Source: JACVRX01 sp963819885
GTDB lineage: Bacteria > Actinomycetota > Actinomycetes > Jiangellales > Jiangellaceae
Reading direction: 5' to 3'
Assembly (NCBI GenBank): GCA_963819885.1
Contig: CAWFXV010000003.1
Location: 1-64,000, forward strand
DNA: 64,000 nt
Part shown: piece after piece, positions 18,037 to 25,390 of the stretch
Numbering within the stretch: the stretch's first letter is position 1
How the letters are laid out: each line of letters begins with the position of its first letter
The notes under the pieces: generated by a model
The model's database searches: none
What the model saw: the letters and a program-made list of their open reading frames with translations, nothing else
What the model was told of the DNA's origin: nothing
Translations under genes and position numbers: made by a program

Positions 18037-18438
18037 CGGCGCGCGGCGCTCGCGCCGCACCTGGACGAGTTCGTGGCGCCCCAGCAGGACGCCCTCCTGT
18101 TCGCGGGCCTCAAGGGTCAGCCGGTCCGTCGGAGCAACTTCGGCAAGGCCGTGGACTGGACCAAGACCGTCGCCGACCTCGGTCATCCGGGCCTGCACTT
18201 CCACGATCTCCGTCACACCGGCAACGTCCTGGCGGCACAAACTCCAGGAGCCACGCTGCGGGATCTGATGGCGCGGATGGGACATGACAGCATGCGGGCT
18301 GCCCTGATCTACCAGCACCTCACGAGGGACGCCGATCGCCACATCGCCGACGCGATCGCAGCTCAGATCGCACGCGACACGACCGGATCTGGGACCGAGA
18401 AGGAGGACGACGAGGGGACGAACCGGGGCGGCGGATAG
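18037..18438 (+). pseudogene. Tyrosine integrase, C-terminal fragment
   Basis: About 133 codons of a phage-type tyrosine recombinase catalytic domain. The order is LAPHLDEFVAPQQDALLF, PVRRSNFGKAVDW, the box II motif HFHDLRHTGN, the MGHDSMRAAL motif, and the nucleophile region LIYQHLTRDADR. The frame is blocked by a TAG at 18034-18036, and the N-terminal arm-binding and core-binding domains are absent, so it cannot be functional alone. It ends just before the right arm-type repeat and the tRNA, the usual place for the integrase of an element in a tRNA 3' end. Confidence 0.85.
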
Positions 18439-18453
18439 CACGGAGATAGCACG
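18435..18453 (+). repeat. Right integrase arm-type repeat
   Basis: ATAGCACGGAGATAGCACG, the counterpart of the repeat at 16581-16599. It begins within the last codons of the integrase fragment. Confidence 0.6.
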
Positions 18454-18480
18454 ATGGCCTCGAAACGTCCGACCATGACG

Positions 18481-18520
18481 AAGGCCCAGGCGAGCTGATC
18501 ATGGCTCTGGCCTGGGCCTT
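18481..18520. terminator. Hairpin between integrase fragment and tRNA
   Basis: AAGGCCCAGGC at 18481-18491 pairs perfectly with GCCTGGGCCTT at 18510-18520 around an 18-nt loop. It lies downstream of both the integrase (plus strand) and tRNA-Gly (minus strand) and ends in TT, fitting a bidirectional terminator. Confidence 0.7.
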
Positions 18521-18526
18521 CTCGCG

Positions 18527-18600
18527 TGGAGCGGGTGAGGGGAATCGAACCCCCACTGTCAGCTTGGGAAGCTGATGTTCTGCCATTGAACTACACCCGC
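18527..18600 (-). tRNA. tRNA-Gly(CCC)
   Basis: The minus strand reads GCGGGTG at the 5' acceptor arm, a D-arm with GTTCAATGGCAGAAC, an anticodon stem TCAGC/GCTGA with loop TTCCCAA (anticodon CCC), a T-arm containing GGTTCGATTCC, and CACCCGC with discriminator T and an encoded CCA at 18527-18529. All four stems pair. It is the attachment site of the remnant element to its left, so its 3' half was probably brought in by the element. Confidence 0.95.
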
Positions 18601-18775
18601 GGGCAGCGGCGCTGCGGGCCTGGGGCCGCGCGAGGAGCATACCTGGTCGTAGGCCTCCCTTCTCAGCAGAAGATCTGTGAGCAGCGTTGTGTGCTCGGCT
18701 TGAGGGGGTCTCGTCAGGCCTGAGCTTCCTCTGGTCGCTGACTCTCAAAGGAGGCAGGCTCGGTATCGTCCGCGC

Positions 18776-19351
18776 ATGCTGCTCTCGGACCGAGACATCA
18801 AGGCGGCCGTCGAGGCCAAGCGGATCGTGCTCGAGCCGTACGACCCAGCGATGGTGCAGCCGTCGAGCATCGACATCCGCCTCGATCGCTATTTCCGGGT
18901 GTTCGAGAACCACCGCTATCCCCATATCGACCCGGCGCAGGAGCAGGCGGATCTGACCCGCGTGGTGGAGACCAAGGCCGACGAGGCTTTCGTCCTCCAT
19001 CCGGGCGAGTTCGTGCTCGCGTCGAGCTACGAAACCGTGACTCTTGGCGACGACGTTGCCGCTCGGCTCGAAGGGAAATCGAGTCTCGGCCGGCTGGGTC
19101 TGCTGACCCACTCCACCGCGGGTTTCATCGACCCCGGATTCACTGGGCACGTCACGCTCGAGTTGTCCAACGTCGCGACCCTGCCGATCAAGCTGTGGCC
19201 GGGGATGAAGATCGGTCAGCTCTGCTTCTTCGACCTGTCCAGTCCTGCCGAGCATCCCTACGGATCGCAGCAGCACCAATCCCGGTATCAAGGTCAGCGC
19301 GGGCCCACGCCGAGCCGGTCTTACCTCAACTTCGACCGGACCGAGATCTGA
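18776..19351 (+). CDS. dcd: dCTP deaminase
   Basis: A 191-residue deoxycytidine triphosphate deaminase that converts dCTP to dUTP for thymidylate synthesis. Diagnostic segments are MLLSDRDIKAAVEAKRIVLEP, PSSIDIRLDRYFRVF, the catalytic region ARLEGKSSLGRLGLLTHSTAGFIDPGF, and the C-terminal GSQQHQSRYQGQRGPTPSR that closes over the triphosphate. Length is normal. It commonly lies next to tRNA-Gly in actinomycetes, which supports a conserved chromosomal position to the right of the element. Confidence 0.95.
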   Translation: MLLSDRDIKAAVEAKRIVLEPYDPAMVQPSSIDIRLDRYFRVFENHRYPHIDPAQEQADLTRVVETKADEAFVLHPGEFVLASSYETVTLGDDVAARLEGKSSLGRLGLLTHSTAGFIDPGFTGHVTLELSNVATLPIKLWPGMKIGQLCFFDLSSPAEHPYGSQQHQSRYQGQRGPTPSRSYLNFDRTEI

Positions 19352-19432
19352 CGCCAGATCAACTCCCGTCGGTTCGGCCTGCGATGAGTTGGCGTGCCAA
19401 CGCGGTCCTCATGAAGGAAACGTCGAAGAGGC

Positions 19433-19654
19433 ATGAGCATGAGGAAGTTGGTCGTCACCGAGAACATCACGCTGGACGGCGTCATCGACGCGAGCGAGGG
19501 GTGGTTCGCACCCGCCGGCGACGAGGAGGTCGATCAGTCCGACCTCAACGAGACGCTCCGTGAGCAGGCCGCCGCCGCCGATGCGGTGCTGTTCGGGCGG
19601 GCACGATGCAGGACCCGGAGTGAGAGCGCAGCACTGTGCTGTCCAGCAACCTGA
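19433..19654 (+). pseudogene. Truncated RibD/DHFR-like protein
   Basis: The N-terminus RKLVVTENITLDGVIDASEGW with AAADAVLFGR is the start of a RibD-C / DHFR-like protein. After the FGR the sequence becomes unrelated and stops at 19652-19654, so about two thirds of the protein is missing. A SnoaL-like gene starts twelve bases later, at 19666, implying a deletion that joined the two. Confidence 0.7.
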
Positions 19655-19665
19655 GGAGATCCGAG

Positions 19666-20070
19666 ATGTCGAACGAGACCGAAGTCCGTGCACTGATCGA
19701 ACACTGGGCGACCGCGGTGCACGCAGGCGACCTAGACGGCGTTCTCGCCGACCATGCCGACGACATCGTGATGTTCGACGTACCGCCACCCGAGGACGGG
19801 GTTCGCGGCATCGACGCCTACCGCGAGACTTGGCCGCCCTTCTTCGAGTGGCAGGCTCAGGGCGCCGAGTTCGAGATCTATTCTCTCGACGTCACCGCCG
19901 GTGAGGACGTCGCATTCGCCTACGCACTGCTCCGCTGCGGAACGAAGGAAGAACTCCAGAAGGATCCCGACAACCGCTTGCGCCTGACGATCGGGCTGCG
20001 CAAGGAAGACGGCCGCTGGGTGGTGGCGCATGAGCATCACTCGTTCCCCGACAAGGCCACTTCGGCATAG
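19666..20070 (+). CDS. SnoaL-like / NTF2-fold protein
   Basis: A 134-residue protein of the NTF2-like superfamily (SnoaL / DUF4440 type). VRALIEHWATAVHAGDLDGVLADHADDIVMFDVPPP is the standard N-terminal helix-loop, followed by GIDAYRETWPPFF and DGRWVVAHEHHSFP at the end. Members are small enzymes or ligand-binding proteins with a cone-shaped pocket; the substrate is unknown. ATG 19666 has CTGAGGAG upstream. The stop overlaps the GTG start of the following RibD-like gene by one base, so the two are co-translated. Confidence 0.85.
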   Translation: MSNETEVRALIEHWATAVHAGDLDGVLADHADDIVMFDVPPPEDGVRGIDAYRETWPPFFEWQAQGAEFEIYSLDVTAGEDVAFAYALLRCGTKEELQKDPDNRLRLTIGLRKEDGRWVVAHEHHSFPDKATSA

Positions 20071-20627
20071 TGAGCGATGTGAGCCGGTCCGCGGGAAAGG
20101 TCATCTGGCACGTGACGATGACCTTGGACGGCTTCATTGCCGGCCCAGATCATGCAATGGACTGGGCGTACGATTCCGGCGGTTCGAGCGAGATCGCCGA
20201 CAGCATCGTCCAGTTCACTGGTGCGCTGGTCGTCGGCCGCCACAGCTATGAGGTCGAGGACAGAGACCGACGAGGCTTCTACGGGGGCGAGTTCACCGGG
20301 CCGTTCTTCGTGGTCACCCATAGCCCCCCGGCCACTGTCCCCGACTGGATGACTGGAACGTTTGTCAGCGACGGGATCGGGGATGCGGTCGCGCGAGCGC
20401 AGGCGGCAGCTGGCGAGAAGAACGTCGTCGTGCTCGGCGCGGACATCGCCCGTCAGTGCCTCGAAAACGGGCTACTCGATGAGGTCGTCGTTTCTCTCGT
20501 GCCCGCCCTGCTCGGCGACGGTGTGCGGTTGTTCCAGAGCCCTGGCGGCCGATGGATTGAGCTCGAACCGATCGAGGTCCTGCCGTCGGAGCGGTTGACC
20601 GAATTTCGCTTCCGCGTTGTGAAGTGA
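20070..20627 (+). CDS. RibD C-terminal / dihydrofolate-reductase-like protein
   Basis: A 185-residue RibD-C family protein. The block WHVTMTLDGFIAGPDHAMDW, then ALVVGRHSYEV, then NVVVLGADIARQCLENGLLDE and VPALLGDGVRLF follow the DHFR-like fold. It is a probable NADPH-dependent reductase of unknown substrate. The GTG start at 20070 overlaps the stop of the SnoaL-like gene, indicating a two-gene operon. It is not closely similar to the copy at 17083, so this is an old paralogue rather than a recent duplicate. Confidence 0.85.
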   Translation: MSDVSRSAGKVIWHVTMTLDGFIAGPDHAMDWAYDSGGSSEIADSIVQFTGALVVGRHSYEVEDRDRRGFYGGEFTGPFFVVTHSPPATVPDWMTGTFVSDGIGDAVARAQAAAGEKNVVVLGADIARQCLENGLLDEVVVSLVPALLGDGVRLFQSPGGRWIELEPIEVLPSERLTEFRFRVVK

Positions 20628-20726
20628 CCAGTCGGGCTCGGTCATTCTCAGGATGGAGAGAGCAGATCCCGCTCGCGCGTAATGTGGCCGGAAGGCGCCT
20701 GACTAGCGACAGGAGACCGACCTGCG

Positions 20727-22925
20727 ATGCAAGTGGCTGCGATCGTCGTCTCGGTGGCGGTCACGCTCGTCGCCGTCGCGCTCGCCGGCCGAGCGGTCGC
20801 TCAGATCGTCGGCGTCGTCCGGCTCGGACAGCCGGTCAGCGGGCGGACCGATCAGCTTGGGCGCCGGACAGTGACCATGCTTGGCGAGACGCTGGGCCAT
20901 ACCCGGATGCTCAAGTGGAGCCTCATCGGCGCGTCGCACTGGTTCGTTTTCATCGGCTTCGGGCTGCTGTTCTTCACCCTGGTCACTGCCTACGGGCAGC
21001 TGTTTGACGCGGAGTTCGCGCTACCGGTGATCGGCAGTGCGCATCCATTCGAATGGGCGGCCGAGTCCATCACCTGGGCGATGCTGGTCGGCATCACGAT
21101 CTTGGTCGCGATCCGGCTCCGTGCCCATCCTGCCCGCACCGGCCGAGTGTCGAGGTTCACCGGATCCCGGATGTGGCAGGGCTATTACGTCGAGGCCACG
21201 GTCCTCGGCGTCGGCATCTGCATACTGGTCCTCCGCGGGTTGGAATATGCGCTGGGTGCTGGCGACGTCAGCCACTTTCCACTGACGTTCTTCATCGGCG
21301 ACGTGCTCGCCGGCCTCCCGACGGCCAGCTTGGAGGACCTGGTCTACCTGGTTGCCGCTGTGAAGATCGTCATCTCGATGGCCTGGCTGATCGTGATCGC
21401 CCTCAACGTGACCATGGGCGTCGCTTGGCACCGCTTCACGGCCTTTCCCAACGTCTTCTTCAAACGGGAAGCCGACGGCGCCAATGCGCTCGGAGCCGCC
21501 ACACCGCTGACGGTGAACGGCCAGCCGGTCGACTTCGAGAAGCTCGACGAGCTCGACGAGGATGCAGCGCTCGGTGTCGGCAAGGTCGAGGACTTCTCCT
21601 GGAAGGGACTGCTCGACTTCACCACCTGCACCGAGTGCGGGCGCTGCCAATCGCAGTGCCCGGCGTGGAACACCGGCAAGCCGCTGTCGCCGAAGCTGTT
21701 GGTCATGGGGCTGCGGGAGCACGCCTACGCCAAGGCGCCATACCTGCTGGCCGGCGGTGGCACCGACCTTGCCGGGGAGGAACGGTCCGACGCGGACCAG
21801 CCGGCCGACGTACCCGCTGCCGCTATCGCCGAGGCAAACCGGCCACTTGTCGGCACCGCCGATGAAGGCGGGGTCGTCGACCCGGAGGTCCTGTGGTCTT
21901 GCACGACGTGTGGCGCCTGCGTCGAGCAGTGCCCTGTGGATATCGAGCACGTCGATCACATCCTCGATATGCGTCGCTACCAGACGCTGATCGAGGCCGA
22001 GTTCCCGTCGGAACTGACCGGACTGTTCAGAAACCTGGAGAAGTCAGGAAACCCGTGGGCCGTGAATGCGTCCAAGCGGATGGAGTGGGCGGCCGCCCTG
22101 CCGTTCGAGGTGCGCCAGGTCGGTGTGGACGTCGAGTCCCTCGACGACGTCGAATGGCTGCTCTGGGTCGGCTGTGCCGGTGCCTTCGAGGATCGTGCGA
22201 CGAAGACCACGCAAGCCCTGGCCGAGCTATTACACATTGCGGGCGTGTCGTTCGCCGTGCTCGGCGACGCAGAGACGTGCACCGGCGACCCGGCCCGCCG
22301 CTCCGGCAACGAGTTCCTCTACCAGCAGCTGGCCATGCAGAACGTCGAGGTACTGCGCCAGAGCCAGGCCACCAAGGTCGTCGCCACGTGCGCGCATTGC
22401 TTCAACACGCTCAAGAACGAGTACCCGCAGCTGGGCCTGAAACTCGAGGTCGTACATCACACCCAGCTGCTCAACCGGCTGGTTCGCGATGGCCGGCTTG
22501 CGCCGGTGCCGGCGAACGGCTCGGTCGCGGGTCGCTCGGTCACCTACCACGACCCGTGTTACCTGGGCCGGCACAACCAGGTCTACGAGCCGCCGCGCGA
22601 GCTGCTCGGCGCCCTGCCGGGAGTCGAGCTTCGGGAGATGACCCGCAGCGGGTCGCGCTCGTTCTGCTGCGGCGCCGGGGGCGCGCGGATGTGGATGGAG
22701 GAGCGGATCGGCAAGCGGATCAACATCGACCGAACCGAGGAGGCGCTGGCGACCGGGGCCGCCGCGATCGCGGTCGGCTGTCCGTTCTGCCGGATCATGC
22801 TCTCCGACGGGCTCACCGCCGTGCAGGCCGATGGTCAGGGCGAGGGGGTTGAGGTGCTCGACGTCGCTCAGCTGCTGCTGGCCGCCGTCAAACGCGGCCA
22901 AGCTGAGCCGGCGCCGCATTCCTAA
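20727..22925 (+). CDS. Membrane-bound 4Fe-4S / CCG-domain oxidoreductase
   Basis: A 732-residue respiratory-type protein. The N-terminal quarter has about five hydrophobic helices like the haem-binding nitrate-reductase gamma/HdrE fold (for example ASHWFVFIGFGLLFFTLVTAY). Two 4Fe-4S motifs follow near residues 300 (CTECGRCQSQCP) and 391 (CTTCGACVEQCPVD). The rest carries two CCG-type cysteine-rich domains, ending with SFCCGAGGARMWMEE and VGCPFCRIML. This architecture is shared with heterodisulfide-reductase-like (HdrDE, GlpC) subunits that pass electrons between quinones and a soluble partner. The donor is unknown. The gene stands alone, with ATG 20727 after an AGGAGACC-like site. Confidence 0.9.
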   Translation: MQVAAIVVSVAVTLVAVALAGRAVAQIVGVVRLGQPVSGRTDQLGRRTVTMLGETLGHTRMLKWSLIGASHWFVFIGFGLLFFTLVTAYGQLFDAEFALPVIGSAHPFEWAAESITWAMLVGITILVAIRLRAHPARTGRVSRFTGSRMWQGYYVEATVLGVGICILVLRGLEYALGAGDVSHFPLTFFIGDVLAGLPTASLEDLVYLVAAVKIVISMAWLIVIALNVTMGVAWHRFTAFPNVFFKREADGANALGAATPLTVNGQPVDFEKLDELDEDAALGVGKVEDFSWKGLLDFTTCTECGRCQSQCPAWNTGKPLSPKLLVMGLREHAYAKAPYLLAGGGTDLAGEERSDADQPADVPAAAIAEANRPLVGTADEGGVVDPEVLWSCTTCGACVEQCPVDIEHVDHILDMRRYQTLIEAEFPSELTGLFRNLEKSGNPWAVNASKRMEWAAALPFEVRQVGVDVESLDDVEWLLWVGCAGAFEDRATKTTQALAELLHIAGVSFAVLGDAETCTGDPARRSGNEFLYQQLAMQNVEVLRQSQATKVVATCAHCFNTLKNEYPQLGLKLEVVHHTQLLNRLVRDGRLAPVPANGSVAGRSVTYHDPCYLGRHNQVYEPPRELLGALPGVELREMTRSGSRSFCCGAGGARMWMEERIGKRINIDRTEEALATGAAAIAVGCPFCRIMLSDGLTAVQADGQGEGVEVLDVAQLLLAAVKRGQAEPAPHS

Positions 22926-22947
22926 TTCGTCAGCTTAGGCGTCTCCG

Positions 22948-23397
22948 TTACAGGGGGTGAGGCGTCGGAGTGCGGGTCTTCCCTGGAGGTGTATGGGGCT
23001 TTTTTCCGTGACTCGGCTTGGAGCCAGGCGACGCCTCGTTCCCACTGGATGACGTCGGGGTCGAGGCGGGTGGCCGCGGTGGCGTGGATGGCGGGTCGGC
23101 GTTGGCGATCGGCTCCGATGTCGCCGCGGGACGTGTCGGGCTGACGGTGTTTGCTGGCGAGGTGAGCCGACGGCCCGTTGGCTCTGGATCCGGTTGGAGG
23201 GCCTCCTCGCTTGATTGCGGACGAGGGGAAGTCGTGTCGTTCCCTGACGGGGTATCGATCACCGAGTCGAGCACGAGCACGAACCCGAAGCCGGCCAGCA
23301 CAAGAACTGCGAGGAGCAAACCTTTCCGCCGTGGCCTTCGGTGGCGGCCTCGTCGATTTTGACCGTTAGCCAGGTCAGAGTCGGGCTGGTCGGTCAT
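22948..23397 (-). CDS. Single-pass membrane protein with Ser/Pro/Thr-rich exported tail
   Basis: A 149-residue protein with a basic N-terminus (NRRGRHRRPRRKG), one membrane helix LLLAVLVLAGFGFVLVLDSV at about residues 27-46, and a 100-residue low-complexity tail rich in Pro, Thr and Ser, likely outside the cell. No domain is recognised. Its stop lies 22 nt from that of the Fe-S protein gene. The coding bias supports a real gene; the function is unknown. Confidence 0.65.
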   Translation of the reverse strand: MTDQPDSDLANGQNRRGRHRRPRRKGLLLAVLVLAGFGFVLVLDSVIDTPSGNDTTSPRPQSSEEALQPDPEPTGRRLTSPANTVSPTRPAATSEPIANADPPSTPPRPPASTPTSSSGNEASPGSKPSHGKKPHTPPGKTRTPTPHPL

Positions 23398-23698
23398 CTA
23401 CCTGCCGTTCCGGCCGGTTCTGGTCTCGTCCGCTCGTGCATTGCACCGAGGACTCTAGCCACGGGCACACGCCCGCTGTCACTGAGCAGGGACCAGTCCG
23501 ATGTCAATGCCGCTGTGGTGCCCGTCGGTCACCTCGACCACTGCGCTTTCGGCGGTCACGTCGTCGACGGTGCGAACGGTGAGGACGACGTCGGAGTCGG
23601 TGGCCTCGTCGCCGGCAAACTTGGAGCCGGACGAGCATGTTTGATGGCCACAGTGCCGCGCGAATGTGACATACCGCAAGCAGGCCCGTCGGACCAGA
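23398..23698 (-). other. Intergenic, with a possible gene tail on the minus strand
   Basis: No confident gene. On the minus strand the frame ending at 23479 reads ATDSDVVLTVRTVDDVTAES and then AVVEVTDGHHSGIDIGLVPAQ, which looks like a beta-rich protein tail. It has no convincing start, because the upstream part overlaps the hutH coding region. It may be a short secreted protein or a relic. Confidence 0.3.
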
Positions 23699-25294
23699 AT
23701 GGCCACCATGGGCGACGACGATGTAGGCCAGCAGGCGGACACCCAGACTGCTACGCGGACACGGGTGAAAGTCGGGCCGGATCCGCTCACGCCAGGGGAC
23801 GTCCTCGCCGTGGCCAGGCATGACGCCGGAGTAGAGCTGAGCACCGAAGCATTGGCCGAAGTCGGCAAGACCCGTGAAGTCATCGAGCACCTCGCTGCCG
23901 CGACCATTCCGTATTACGGCGTGTCGACAGGCTTCGGAGCTCTAGCGACCCGGCACATCCCCAGGTCCATGCGCGCGCAGCTGCAGCGGAGCCTCATCCG
24001 CAGTCATGCCGCCGGATCCGGCGCTGAGGTCGAGCGCGAGGTCGTCCGCGCGATGATGCTGCTTCGGCTGTCCACCTTGGCGACCGGTCGTACCGGTGTG
24101 CGGACGACGACCGCGACGACCTACGCGCACTTGCTCGACGCCGGCATCACGCCCGTTGTTCGCGAGTACGGCAGTCTCGGCTGTTCCGGCGACCTCGCCC
24201 CACTTGCGCATTGTGCGCTCGCGTTGATGGGCGAAGGAGAAGTGCGGACGCCGGACGGGACAATGATGCCTGCCGCACAGGCGCTAGGCCGGGCGGAAAT
24301 CGAGCCGGTCGAGCTGGCCGAGAAGGAGGGGTTGGCCCTCATCAACGGCACCGACGGAATGCTGGGCATGTTGATCCTTGCCGCGCACGACCTCGGCCGG
24401 CTGCTGCGGGTCGCCGACATCGCCGCCGCGATGAGTGTCGAGGGGCTGCTGGGGACCGACCGGGTCTTCGCCGACGATCTGCAGGCCTTGCGACCGCACC
24501 CTGGCCAGGCAGCCTCCGGCGCCAACCTGCGCGCGCTCCTCGCCGGATCCGGAATAGTGGCGAGCCACCGGGGGCCGGACTGCACCCGCGTCCAGGACGC
24601 GTACTCGCTGCGCTGCTCGCCGCAGGTGCACGGGGCGGCACGGGACACCCTGGCACACGCCGAGACCGTCGCGAGCCGCGAGCTGGCGGCTGCGATCGAC
24701 AACCCGGTGGTCACCCTCGACGGTCGGGTCGAGTCCAACGGCAACTTCCACGGCGCTCCGATCGGGTACGTGCTCGACTTTCTCGCGATCGCCACTGCTG
24801 ATGTCGCAAGCATGAGTGAGCGGCGGACCGATCGGTTCCTCGACGTGGCTCGAAACGGCGGCCTGCCGCCGTTTCTCGCCGACGACCCTGGCGTCGACTC
24901 CGGGCACATGATCGCCCAATACACCCAGGCCGCGATCGTGTCCGAGCTGAAGCGGCTCGCCGTTCCCGCCTCCGTGGACTCCATCCCGTCCAGCGCTATG
25001 CAGGAAGACCACGTCTCGATGGGCTGGAGCGCAGGGCGCAAGCTGCGCCGCGCTGTGGCCGGGCTGGCCAGCGTGCTCGCCGTCGAACTGCTCACTGCAG
25101 CTCGGGCACTCGACTTGCGCTCCCCGCTCGAACCGGCCGCCGGCACGGCCGCCGTGCGTGCGCTCTTGCGAACCGACGTCGCCGGTCCAGGGCCGGACCG
25201 CTACCTCACGCCAGAGATCGACGCCGTGGTCGAGCTGGTCCGCTCCGGTGCCGTCGTCACCGCAGCCGAAACAGCCGTAGGTCCGCTGCGATGA
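23699..25294 (+). CDS. hutH: Histidine ammonia-lyase
   Basis: This enzyme removes ammonia from L-histidine to give urocanate, the first step of histidine catabolism. The product is about 531 residues. The N-terminal YYGVSTGFGALATRHI, the MIO-forming region REYGSLGCSGDLAPLAH (the Ser-Gly pair near residues 163-164), NGTDGMLGML and the C-terminal SIPSSAMQEDHVSMGWSA with the conserved QEDH are all present. The residue before Ser-Gly is cysteine rather than the usual alanine of the ASG triad. The start is placed at ATG 23699; ATG 23708 is equally possible. hutU follows in the same direction after 96 nt. Confidence 0.95.
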   Translation: MATMGDDDVGQQADTQTATRTRVKVGPDPLTPGDVLAVARHDAGVELSTEALAEVGKTREVIEHLAAATIPYYGVSTGFGALATRHIPRSMRAQLQRSLIRSHAAGSGAEVEREVVRAMMLLRLSTLATGRTGVRTTTATTYAHLLDAGITPVVREYGSLGCSGDLAPLAHCALALMGEGEVRTPDGTMMPAAQALGRAEIEPVELAEKEGLALINGTDGMLGMLILAAHDLGRLLRVADIAAAMSVEGLLGTDRVFADDLQALRPHPGQAASGANLRALLAGSGIVASHRGPDCTRVQDAYSLRCSPQVHGAARDTLAHAETVASRELAAAIDNPVVTLDGRVESNGNFHGAPIGYVLDFLAIATADVASMSERRTDRFLDVARNGGLPPFLADDPGVDSGHMIAQYTQAAIVSELKRLAVPASVDSIPSSAMQEDHVSMGWSAGRKLRRAVAGLASVLAVELLTAARALDLRSPLEPAAGTAAVRALLRTDVAGPGPDRYLTPEIDAVVELVRSGAVVTAAETAVGPLR

Positions 25295-25307
25295 ATCCCA
25301 TGATCAA

Positions 25308-25359
25308 CTGGACACAAATGACACGAACCGCTGGGGCATGTCGTGTCACCTGCGTCCAG
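25308..25359. promoter_or_regulatory. Inverted repeat upstream of hutU
   Basis: The arms CTGGACACAAATGACACG (25308-25325) and CGTGTCACCTGCGTCCAG (25342-25359) match at 15 of 18 positions across a 16-nt loop. The repeat sits between the hutH stop and the hutU ribosome site. It could be an operator, an attenuator, or a partial terminator that separates hutH from hutU expression. I did not find the same motif before hutH, hutF or hutI. Confidence 0.5.
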
Positions 25360-25390
25360 TCTGTCGAGCGAGCGACGTGAGGAGCCCGTC

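Larger units (their letters stand above)
16448..18526. mobile_element. Remnant integrative element in tRNA-Gly(CCC)
   Basis: A 2.1-kb segment lies between a 3' half copy of tRNA-Gly(CCC) at 16448-16497 and the intact tRNA at 18527-18600. It contains a truncated tyrosine integrase next to the tRNA, a RibD/DHFR-like gene, a fragment of an IS21-type transposase, and a 19-nt direct repeat near each end. The layout is that of an actinomycete integrative element or prophage that entered the 3' end of a tRNA and then lost most of its interior. Most of 16500-16980 has no recognisable gene. Confidence 0.8.
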
